A stretch of DNA of 64,000 bases, from positions 8,836,597-8,900,596 of the forward strand of contig CM070909.1 in the NCBI GenBank assembly GCA_036417435.1, in the 5' to 3' direction. Both the position numbers and the translations under genes were made by a program. This document shows, piece by piece, positions 49,201 through 56,600 of this stretch. A model generated the notes under the pieces. It saw only the letters and a list, made by a program, of their open reading frames with translations. It did not search any database and was not told the origin of the DNA. The number at the start of each line of letters is the position of its first letter. The stretch's first letter is position 1. This DNA is from Inia geoffrensis (taxonomy: Eukaryota > Chordata > Mammalia > Artiodactyla > Iniidae).

Positions 49201-50021
49201 TCTGGTCCCAGGCTCCCCCAAGGCGTCCCACTTCCTGCCAAGCCGTCTACGCTCCAGGGCCCTTCGGCGGGACCCTCGCCGCACCTTCTCCACCCTGGAC
49301 CTCCGAGATGTTCCTTTGCATCCCCAGCATCCTGACGCCCAAGCTCCCCAACGCCGAAGCGCCCCTGAACTGCCAGAGGAAAGTGTCCAGAAAGGAGCCA
49401 GCCTTCCCAGGGGAGACCCACCGACCTCGTCTGAGGAAGAAGACGGGACCTCAGCTGGAGAGAATGTGGTAGTGGAAACTTTACACAGGGCCCGACTTCG
49501 GGGGCAGCTCTCCCCCTCCCCGACCCACACTGACTCTGCTGGGGAAAGCCCCTGGGAATCCTCAGGGGACGAGGAAGAAGAGGGGCCCTTCCTGGGACCC
49601 GGCTACAGCCCCTCCCCTCACCCGCTCCGGGCCGAGGACATGCTCCGAGAGATCCGGGAGGAACTGGCCAGCCAAAGGATTGAGAGAGTCCCCGAGCCTG
49701 GGGACAGCAGACCTCGGAAGCTGACTCAGGTCCAACTGCAGAGGATGCGGGGGCTTCACGTCATACACCTGGACACGCCCCTGTCCACATCGTAAGTGCA
49801 GAAGGGAAGCTGACGTGAGATGGAGCGGAGGGCGGAGGGGAAGGCCAGTATGGAGCCAGAGGGGATGCCAGGGCGGGGTGTGGGGGGGGGAGGGGGATGG
49901 CGGATCAACACAGGAGGGCAGGACCAGAGGGGGGTCATTGCGGGGAGGGGCCTCTAGCCTCACTCTTCACCCCATGTCTGCCTACCTGACACCTGCCTCT
50001 TGCTTTTGCAGAGAGGTGTGA
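34929..50021 (+). CDS. PLEKHG6: PLEKHG6 (MyoGEF), Rho guanine-nucleotide exchange factor, 15 coding exons
   Basis: The joined coding exons are 34929-35066, 36270-36425, 36991-37155, 37670-37765, 38057-38107, 38337-38486, 39323-39433, 39557-39706, 39890-40027, 40270-40389, 41632-41764, 41882-41997, 48268-48413, 49096-49791 and 50012-50021. All introns are GT-AG, and the sum is 2376 nt, or 791 residues plus stop; human PLEKHG6 is about 790. A Dbl-homology (RhoGEF) domain spans about residues 164-353, with the signature [16 protein letters not shown] at 305-320. A PH domain follows at about 409-508. The C-terminal third is Ser/Pro/Glu-rich and probably disordered, and the protein ends in SEV. 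From family knowledge, the protein promotes GDP release from RhoA-type GTPases, binds non-muscle myosin II and ezrin, and acts in cytokinesis, invasion and apical membrane dynamics. The start is chosen at [10 protein letters not shown], which matches the human N-terminus and has G at -3. No frameshift or stop is seen. Confidence 0.97.
35067..36269 (+). other. PLEKHG6: PLEKHG6 intron 2, no recognised element
   Basis: 1.2 kb of moderately GC-rich sequence between the first two coding exons. I see no SINE, LINE or microsatellite in it. Confidence 0.6.
36270..36425 (+). CDS. PLEKHG6: PLEKHG6 exon 3
   Basis: Residues 47-98, phase 0 on both sides. It encodes a basic, Gly/Pro-rich N-terminal segment ([20 protein letters not shown]) with no known fold. 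Confidence 0.94.
36881..36930. repeat. Imperfect (CA)n microsatellite
   Basis: CA repeats interrupted by cgcaca and cgtgca, in PLEKHG6 intron 3, 60 bp before exon 4. Confidence 0.88.
36991..37155 (+). CDS. PLEKHG6: PLEKHG6 exon 4
   Basis: Residues 99-153, phase 0 on both sides. It includes [18 protein letters not shown] and leads into the DH domain. Confidence 0.95.
37196..37242. repeat. (CA)n microsatellite
   Basis: Uninterrupted CA dinucleotides, about 23 copies, in PLEKHG6 intron 4, 40 bp after the exon 4 donor. Confidence 0.95.
37403..37582. repeat. Three tandem 60-bp units in PLEKHG6 intron 4
   Basis: The unit (tgtgacctgggg... to ...ttaaaggctt) repeats exactly every 60 bp at 37403, 37463 and 37523, with only a few substitutions. 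The left flank (about 37325-37402) resembles a MIR, so the array appears to be a local triplication of a MIR segment. Confidence 0.93.
37670..37765 (+). CDS. PLEKHG6: PLEKHG6 exon 5 (DH domain start)
   Basis: Residues 154-185. [15 protein letters not shown] corresponds to conserved region 1 of Dbl-homology domains, the helix that contacts the GTPase switch 1 region. Confidence 0.96.
38057..38107 (+). CDS. PLEKHG6: PLEKHG6 exon 6
   Basis: Residues 186-202 (17 codons, [17 protein letters not shown]), phase 0. A small DH-domain exon with donor GAA|GTGAGT. Confidence 0.94.
38337..38486 (+). CDS. PLEKHG6: PLEKHG6 exon 7
   Basis: Residues 203-252, beginning [13 protein letters not shown]. The acceptor at 38336 gives the human-like length. 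A second in-frame acceptor at 38300 would add 12 residues, so the 5' edge is the least certain in the gene. Confidence 0.88.
39323..39433 (+). CDS. PLEKHG6: PLEKHG6 exon 8
   Basis: Residues 253-289 of the DH domain ([19 protein letters not shown]...), 37 codons, phase 0 on both sides. Confidence 0.95.
39557..39706 (+). CDS. PLEKHG6: PLEKHG6 exon 9 (DH conserved region 3)
   Basis: Residues 290-339. It carries [16 protein letters not shown], the most diagnostic RhoGEF motif, which forms the helix that binds the Rho GTPase. Confidence 0.97.
39890..40027 (+). CDS. PLEKHG6: PLEKHG6 exon 10 (end of DH domain)
   Basis: Residues 340-385. It holds the last DH helix ([15 protein letters not shown]) and the DH-PH linker ([15 protein letters not shown]), phase 0. 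Confidence 0.95.
40270..40389 (+). CDS. PLEKHG6: PLEKHG6 exon 11 (start of PH domain)
   Basis: Residues 386-425. [16 protein letters not shown] begins the first PH strand. The length of 120 nt means that skipping would keep frame but break the PH domain. Confidence 0.95.
40498..41409. repeat. 0.9 kb UG-rich compound repeat in PLEKHG6 intron 11
   Basis: About 910 bp composed almost only of tg, with tctatg, tctg and tctttg interspersed (units such as gtgtgtctatgtgtgtctgt). All three forward frames stay open for hundreds of codons because of composition, which yields spurious long ORFs here. The tract fills about three quarters of the intron and ends 222 bp before exon 12. Confidence 0.97.
41632..41764 (+). 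CDS. PLEKHG6: PLEKHG6 exon 12 (PH domain core)
   Basis: Residues 426-469 plus one base. [17 protein letters not shown] is the typical PH strand pair. Donor CCGA|GTATGT. Its 133 nt length means that skipping shifts the frame. Confidence 0.96.
41882..41997 (+). CDS. PLEKHG6: PLEKHG6 exon 13 (PH domain end)
   Basis: Residues 470-508. It contains [13 protein letters not shown] and the C-terminal PH helix with the conserved Trp at residue 500. Donor CCCAG|GTATGT. Confidence 0.95.
42182..42319 (+). mobile_element. CHR-type SINE, short variant, in PLEKHG6 intron 13
   Basis: Starts gggacttccctgacggtcc and ends in an A-rich tail. It is flanked by agagcatggaagag and agagcacagaagaa as imperfect target duplications. 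Same orientation as PLEKHG6. Confidence 0.9.
42430..43060 (+). repeat. L2-like ancient LINE sequence
   Basis: It reads like the mammalian L2 consensus (gggcacctgctgggtgc..., then a gcattccagatggagagcag segment). The boundaries are fuzzy. Confidence 0.45.
43090..43525 (+). repeat. Ancient interspersed repeat, family unassigned
   Basis: Contains the familiar gccttaaagcaacagaaac, ctcacagttctggagg, tcttcacgtggtcttcc and tgacctcatcttgagatc strings and ends attcaacccactacag. I recognise it as an old mammalian repeat, possibly LTR-derived, but not its family. Confidence 0.5.
44060..44205 (+). repeat. MIR
   Basis: Matches the MIR core: cagctctgcctcttactagc, ctgggtgaccttgggtgag and a cacctgcaaaatgg segment. 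Confidence 0.75.
44545..44690 (+). mobile_element. L1 3' tail fragment
   Basis: Contains gttgtacacgtgaaactaat followed by atgtcaattacacctcaatt and an A-rich end, the typical sense-strand L1 3' terminus. Confidence 0.7.
47500..47690 (+). repeat. MIR
   Basis: Degenerate MIR core (cttgttttcccatctgtaaa, then ggtgctttataaaccac). Confidence 0.6.
48035..48245 (+). repeat. MIR, ends 22 bp before PLEKHG6 exon 14
   Basis: Near full-length MIR: catgaccttggcagttact, a taaagcacttagcatgg segment, and gtgctcaataaatgag at the 3' end. Its end supplies sequence close to the exon 14 acceptor region. Confidence 0.8.
48268..48413 (+). CDS. PLEKHG6: PLEKHG6 exon 14
   Basis: Residues 509-556 plus two bases, after a 6.3 kb intron. 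It encodes a charged helix ([17 protein letters not shown]) and then a Pro/Ser-rich linker. Splicing to exon 15 makes [10 protein letters not shown], as in human. Confidence 0.94.
49096..49791 (+). CDS. PLEKHG6: PLEKHG6 exon 15 (large C-terminal exon)
   Basis: Residues 557-788 plus two bases. It contains the acidic [21 protein letters not shown] segment, many Ser-Pro sites and a conserved region near the end ([17 protein letters not shown]). It is probably disordered and phosphorylated. The donor is ACATC|GTAAGT. Reading on into the intron meets TAA at once. Confidence 0.96.
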
Positions 50022-50200
50022 GGGAATACCTCCCTAAGAGTGCTGGTCACCACCTCCACCCCTGGATTCTACCTCAAGGACACTTCCCCAGGCACCCTGC
50101 CCTTCCTGCCCTGAGGACTTTGGGGATCAAGAGCTGTACATTGATGTGTCACTGACACACCAGAGTCCCACATAAAGTTGTGCATAAAGATGGCCGTCCA
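50012..50200 (+). CDS. PLEKHG6: PLEKHG6 exon 16 (last 10 coding bases and 3' UTR)
   Basis: The acceptor TTTTGCAG leads to A GAG GTG TGA, which completes the final residues SEV. The stop is at 50019-50021 and a short 3' UTR follows. The exon end is estimated from the CATAAA signals at 50171 and 50183. Confidence 0.88.
50171..50188 (+). terminator. PLEKHG6: PLEKHG6 candidate poly(A) signals (two CATAAA)
   Basis: CATAAA occurs at 50171-50176 and again at 50183-50188, about 150-165 nt after the stop. It is a known weaker variant of AATAAA. No canonical AATAAA lies between the stop and this point. Confidence 0.6.
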
Positions 50201-50379
50201 ACGAGCACTAGATGAGGGCGGAGCAAAGAGAACCTGGCGGGTGAGGAGTCACAGACTGAGCACAGGTGACTCCTCTGTTAGTGGGCTGCACGAGGGTGAG
50301 GTATCCCCCTGCCCCACCTCCTCCGCCAGGATCACGGCTCTGGCTCCGCCTCCCACACGCACCACGCAGAAAGGCCACT

Positions 50380-50972
50380 CCCTCCAGGAGCACAGCTTTA
50401 ATTCCGGGCTTTTAGTGTATTTACAAAAGTCCACAGCTCCAGCGGGAGGGCCCTTTGTTCTGTGCCTCCCCTGCCTTGGGACGGTTCGGCTTACTCTGTG
50501 CTTATCCAGGCAGGGGGACAAAGGTTCTATTAGTGTACATAATGGAAACAAAGATTGCTTATCTACTGTGAAACAGGCTCAGGGACCCACCAGGGGTCCC
50601 CAAGCAGCCTTGCTGGGTTCTCCAAGTCCAAAATGGGCAATGAGGCATGGCGCCCCTCATCCCCGCAGCCACCGCTTGGGCTCCTGGCACACTCAGCCTC
50701 TCTCACGAGTAACACACACTCCACATCACACACACACTCTGACACACACACTACACACAGCTCACCCGCTGGCAGTGCTCAGGCGGCTGAGAAAGGCTAT
50801 ATACACTGAGGGAGTAGCACCAGGTTAAGTGGCTGCCAGATCATGCCTACGCCGCCAAGACCCTTCCCCTCCAGAAAAACGGGGGTCCGGAGGGCATCTC
50901 GCAGGTCCTTCCAGGCTGCCTGCGGCAGGAAGCAGCCGTCTCAGGGCTGCCCGCAGGGGCCGGGGCGTGGCC
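50380..50972 (-). other. TNFRSF1A: TNFRSF1A 3' UTR
   Basis: Roughly 590 nt from the stop to just beyond the ATTAAA signal. It includes a CA-rich stretch at about 50716-50760. No conserved ORF is present. The exact cleavage site is not determined. Confidence 0.7.
50397..50402 (-). terminator. TNFRSF1A: TNFRSF1A poly(A) signal ATTAAA
   Basis: ATTAAA on the - strand (TTTAAT on +), about 570 nt after the TNFRSF1A stop and about 210 bp from the PLEKHG6 CATAAA signals on the other strand. Confidence 0.7.
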
Positions 50973-51280
50973 TCATCGGGGAAGGCGGGGCTCGGGCGCG
51001 ATGGGGGCGGGGCCACCCAGCGCTTCCTCGATGTCCTCCAGGCAGCCGAGGAGATCCATGTCGCGGAGCACGCGGCCCAGCAGCTCCAGCGTGGCCTCGC
51101 GCCGCGGGGTGCGCCGCCGCCAGGCCGCCAGCATGCTGTACTGCGCCTCGCGCAGGCAGCGCAAGTTCTGCAGCTCCAGCCGCTCGATTTCGTGATCACT
51201 CAGCCCCAGCCGCCGCACGAACTCCTTCCAGCGCAACGGGGGCACGCCGTCCACCACAGCGTACAGTGTCGCGGGGTCAG
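50973..51280 (-). CDS. TNFRSF1A: TNFRSF1A exon 10 (death domain and stop)
   Basis: Residues 344-445 and the TGA stop at 50975-50973. The death domain runs from [17 protein letters not shown] to [13 protein letters not shown]. The core [20 protein letters not shown] is nearly identical to human. The final tail [14 protein letters not shown] is more divergent. Confidence 0.98.
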
Positions 51281-53591
51281 CTGCCGGGAGGCGGCGCGGT
51301 GAGCCCGGAGCGGCGGCCCTCCCCGCCCGGCCCACGCCCACTCGCCCCGGGCGCCCCGCCCACCCGCCTCCCCGGCCGGGGTTCCCTGCGAGGATGAATG
51401 AGGAACTCACCATCTGCGAGCGGAGCGGGGGCGCTGGGGGCGCCGTGGGCGCTGGCCTCCCACTTCTGCACAGGGGTGGGGACGGGGGTGGAGGCTGGAG
51501 GCGCCGGGAGGATGGGGCCAGCCCCTTGGTGGGGCAGGGCCATCTCTCTGGGGAGTGATGTGACTCTGAAGTTGGACCACGGCGGGTCGCAGGGGGTGAA
51601 GGTGGGACTGGAGGCAGGACTGAAGCTCGGGATGGGACTGAAGCTTGGGGCCGGGGCCAGGGGCTCTGGCTCCCCCTGAGAGAGAGAGAAGGCACAGCAT
51701 TAGCGAGGAAGAGGAAAAACAGCCCCAGCCCTCCTCCTTCTGGATTCCGGAGGGGAGTTGGGGCTAGAGGGAATCAGGGGAGCCCCAGGACGAAGGGTGA
51801 TTCGGGGTGATTTGGGTGTTACAAGGTGACAATGGACAGTCAGGGAAGACTGCGGGTAGTTCCTCGGTTTCATCTTACCTCCTTTACAGGAGCCGACTGC
51901 CCACAAACTGAGAAAAAAGAAACAAAGTGTCACAGATTTCACTTCCTCTCTCAACCCTGGCGCCCATCATGGGGCCGGCGGTGGGTACTTGTGGTGACAT
52001 GCTTCAGGGCCTATGTGGCCCCAGGGACGAGAGAGCTACTGATGCAGTATGAGCTCTCACCAGCCGAGCTCTCACCAGCCGTCCAAGACCACCTCGTGCC
52101 AGTGGGGTCCTTGCCAGCGAACTAAGGGGACACTCCTCATCTCCCTCCATGCCTGTGCATCCCTCCCTCCCGCCTCCTCTGAAGCCTCCTCCTGCATTCC
52201 TACCAGCACCCTTTCCCTTCCCAAAGGCCCCACTCACTGATGGAGTAGAGCTTGGGCTTCCACCGCTGGTATCGGCATGCTAAAACAATGAGGAGGAAGG
52301 ATGCCAGGCAAAGACCAAAGATGATCACCAGGGGCAACAGTACTGTGGTGCCTGGAAACAGAGCAGATTGTGGTCAGAGAAGAAGGGCTCTGGAGGTAGC
52401 AGGGCGGGACGGATGGGGAGGGGCATGACTAGGAAAGGGACCATGGGCACGGGCACCAGGATAATTCTCCTCACCTGGGTCCTGAGAGTCGTTACTAGTT
52501 ACACGTAGAACTGGACATAACTTCTCGCATTCCGTGTTCTTACAGCTAAAAGAAGAGAGAGTGCTGGTGAGTAGAGGCCCACTGTAAGAGGACTATAGGA
52601 AAAAAAGAAAAAGAAAAAAACCACACAGATTGTTGGAAATTCTTGGCTTTACAAATATTTTAGCTATCTCTTGATATAATGGAAATTAATCCTATCTTGG
52701 GAATGGATGCGGAGGAAAGAAACATTAGTTAATCCCCAAATCATTTCATTTTAGAGCTGGATTTGATCTTAAAGAAGCTATGTAGAGGGCTTCCCTGGTG
52801 GCGCAGCGGTTGAGAGTCCGCCTGCCGATGCAGGGGGTACGGGTTCGTGCCCCGGTCTGGGAGGATCCCACATGCTGCGGAGCGGCTGGGCCCGTGAGCC
52901 ATGGCCGCTGAGCCTGCGCGTCCGGAGCCTGTGCTCCGCAACGGGAGAGGCCACAACAGTGAGAGGCCCACGTACCACCAAAAAAACCCCCAAAAACAAC
53001 AACAACGACAACAAAACACATCTTGCTGGGGGCAGCCAGAGAACACTCTAGAACAAGCGCATCTTCCCGTTTTGGAGCTGGCACTGGGCAGCATGGACTA
53101 ATGAGAACTACATCAGGGGTCCTAGAAGGAACTTGAGGAGGTGAGTTCTCAGCAGGAATCTGAAAGCAGGGAGAGGTCATTTTGCCCACCTCACAAGCTC
53201 CTGGTGAGAACCACATGGAAGGAGTGTAGAAGTGCTTTTAAGGGGAAGAGACTCGTGGGAAAAAGAACATAGTTTCTTGTCAGACACTTTGTGGCTATTT
53301 TTTTGTGGTTCTTACAGCTTTGCCAACCTGAAGTCATTATCCTTACTTTAAAGGTAAAAACAACTAAGGCTCAGAGATGTTAAGTCACTTGCCCAAGCTC
53401 ACACAGCCTGAGATGTTAAACCCAGGGCAGTTCAACTTTAGAAAACTCAGTTTCCTCTTTGCAAGCAAGTGTGCAAGAACAGCCTCTGCAGAGCCAGAAG
53501 GAGTGAGGAGATGTGGTCAAAGGGACCAGGGAGGAAAGTGCATACTGCATTAAACCTAAGATCAATAATCAGAGACATTACGATTTACATC

Positions 53592-53639
<48 letters not shown>

Positions 53640-56600
53640 GCACAGGTGCCAACTGAACCGTGATACACCGTCAACTGTTGTAAGATGCAGTATGATTTCA
53701 GAGATGTAAAAGTGTATTCCTAGAATCCATAGTAGGGCCCGTTGCCCAAGAATCTGAACGTCTTCCAAAAAACATCTGAACGTCTAAAAAGAACTTCAAG
53801 TCCTTGCGGTATGCGCCTCTAACCACAGAGACTTCATGAGATTTTAGGAACAAGTTGGGGGCAGGGAGGACTGTCTGGTATCTTGACATGAAGTGTCTCC
53901 CATCCAAACAGCCTGGAGGAGCCAGAGCACCTCCCACAGTCTCCCCCTCCCATCCCGATCCAGTGCCCAGCAGCCAGCAAAAGTACTCACTGAGCACAGG
54001 GGACGCACTCAGCATCTCTTAGAAAGAACCCCACGTGGCAGTGGCAGATGGTGTCCTGTCTCTCCTTGCCTGTAGGGAGAGATGCGGCACAGCTGAGGTA
54101 GAATGGCCCAGCACCCTGAGGGCCGGAGGGAGAGCCAGGGGCGGGCAGGGGTACAGCAAGCTGGAGACCGCCCTCCGGAGACGAGGTGACCAGCTGGGTC
54201 GGGAGGGCCATGCTCACAGGTGTGGTGCACCGTGCCGTTGGGGCAGAGGCTGCAGTTCAGACACTGGAACAGAGTTTCACTCCAATACTTCCGATACTGG
54301 TTCTTCCTGCAGCCACACACGGTATCCTGGTCCACTGCGCAAGGAGCAATCTCCACCTGGAACATTTCTGGTGCGGGGAGTAGATGGGGTATGAGCTCCC
54401 ACTGTCCCCACCGGGTGTGTCTCTCTGGGTAACGCACGCTCACACCCATGCATTCGTTCACTCGTGCACACGCATCCCTGCCCACCCGCAGCAGCACAGC
54501 TTAGTATCTTCCCTTGGAGACAAGACACGCACACCCCTCTGAACACCCACCTGACCCAGTCGGTTTAGAGCCCCGCCCCCTACTGAGACTCACCTTTCCG
54601 GCACTTGGAGCAGCTCAGACATTGTCTGAGGTGGTTCTCCGAAGCGGTAAAGGTGCCGCGGGCACACACCCTGCAGTCCGTGTCCAGCCCCGGGCCCGGA
54701 CAATCATTGTACAGGTGGGTACCTGTGATTGGGGGGTCGGGGTTAGGCTGCAGCCCGGAGCCCCAGCCCCAGGATGGCCCGGTGACCTCCCCGAAGTCCC
54801 TGGGAGAGGAAAGGAGGGAGAAACTCCCAGCCCTGGAGAGGCAGCCAAGTCAGGGACCCCGCGTTCTGGAACATCTGGAAAAAGCAAAGGAAGAGCAGGG
54901 CCCCCTAACTGAGGAGTTCCACGGTTATATCCCTTTCTCCTACCTTTGTGACACTTTGTGCAGCAAATGGAATTATTTTGAGGGTGGCTATATTTCCCTT
55001 GGGGACACGAACTCTCTCTCTTCTCCCGGTCCCTGGGGTGAGGGACCAGCCCATGAATCCCCGCGGGGTACACATCCACCAACAGAGTCCGGAGCACCTG
55101 GGGAAGAGTCACATGGAGAAGGCCCCATCAGGAGAGGGAGGGGTGGGGTCTCAGAGGGAGTGAGTCTAAAGCCTTCCCAGCTCAAGTCTTTTCTCAGCGG
55201 AACATTCTCCCCAGGCCACTCCCGCTCACCCCCCACGTTCTCCCCTAAGCCTAGGCTGTTGGCACTGTGCCATCTAATTGTTCTCTGGTTGTCCTGTGTA
55301 TTCATTTCTGTCCTTCCAACTCAAGGCTGGTAAACTCCAGGCACGGGCTGGAGTTTATCCTTATTTCCCCAAAGCAGCTATTAGTGCTGGACACAGGGCA
55401 GATGTTCAAGGAGTTTTTTTGGGTTGGGAACAGGCCCTTCCTTCCGACGAGCAGCCCTAAAGATTGGGGTGGCATTTCTCCATCTGGGTGCTGCGTTCAC
55501 AGTGTATTCACTTTGTGCACATTCACGGAGGTGAACGGTTAGGATCTGTGCACTTTCCTGAATTACGTTATGCCATTAAAAAGGTTTTTTGTAACATCAG
55601 ATTGGAGTGGAGGTGAGTGATGTCCCTGTGGGGACCATTCCTGGACAGCGGGCAGAAGCCAAAGGAAGAGTTTCTTTGTAAATCTGTACAAAACCTCATT
55701 CAGGGTCCTGCCCTCAGACTCCGTGCTGCAGCCCCTTCCACCAGTAAACCTGCACGAATACCCCAGGTTGGCTAGGGCAAATGGGGAGCGGAGAAAAAGG
55801 GAAAGTTCAGGGTCAGGGATGGGGGTAGAAAGGCGATGAGGTTTAGGTGGGGCGGGAGCGGGCACAGGCATGGAGGTTACATGTAATCGGAGCCGGCTGG
55901 AGGCCGGGGGTCTGGCTCAAAGACCAGCGAGCCAGGAGCTGAGGGCGTGCCAGGGAGTCCCTCTGCCCTCTGCACATCGGGGTGTCCCGGGAGCCTGTTT
56001 TCCGGCCCCAGGCCGGGCCCCCCCGCCCCGGAATCACTCGCCCAGCCCTGGCTGCAGAGCTGGGACGGCACAGCCAGGAGGCGGTGTTGAGCTCCAACCC
56101 AGACTTTGCTGTTTCACCTCCTACAAGCCTCTTCCTGGCTCTCCCTCGGCCTTGATTTTGTTTTCTCTGCTATAAAAGCCGCCTTATATGAAGATAAGAG
56201 GATGTCCTCCAGGGATGTTAAACTTTGGGAGCAACAGGCTAATCAGATCCCAGAAACCCCAGCCCAGGACAGGAGGGCCTGGTAGCCCAAGGCTGTAGGC
56301 AGGTCACACCCCAGTCCCCCGCTAGGTGTCGCTGCAGCGGTCCGGAAGCCCAAGCCCCCGCCCCAGCCCCACACAGGGAAAGCCACACTCAGAAACCCAG
56401 CTGCCATCCCCCAGGGGCGTAGGGCGCCCTCCCCACCCAGAGGCAGCACCCTTCCCTGGCCACTCCAGCGCTGTGCCACCTCCCCTGAGAACAGGGCTGA
56501 GGCTTCCAGAGCAACAGGAAAAGTCTGGAGTGTTTATGGGAAGGACTTCCCAGTCCTGAAAGTGTGGTTCCTTTCCCCGAAGAAGGGCTCACAGCACCTA

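Noticed and set aside
52787..52860. tRNA-like heads with A- and B-box sequences in the SINEs
   Set aside because: They are tRNA-derived SINE promoters without a foldable mature tRNA. No independent tRNA gene was seen.
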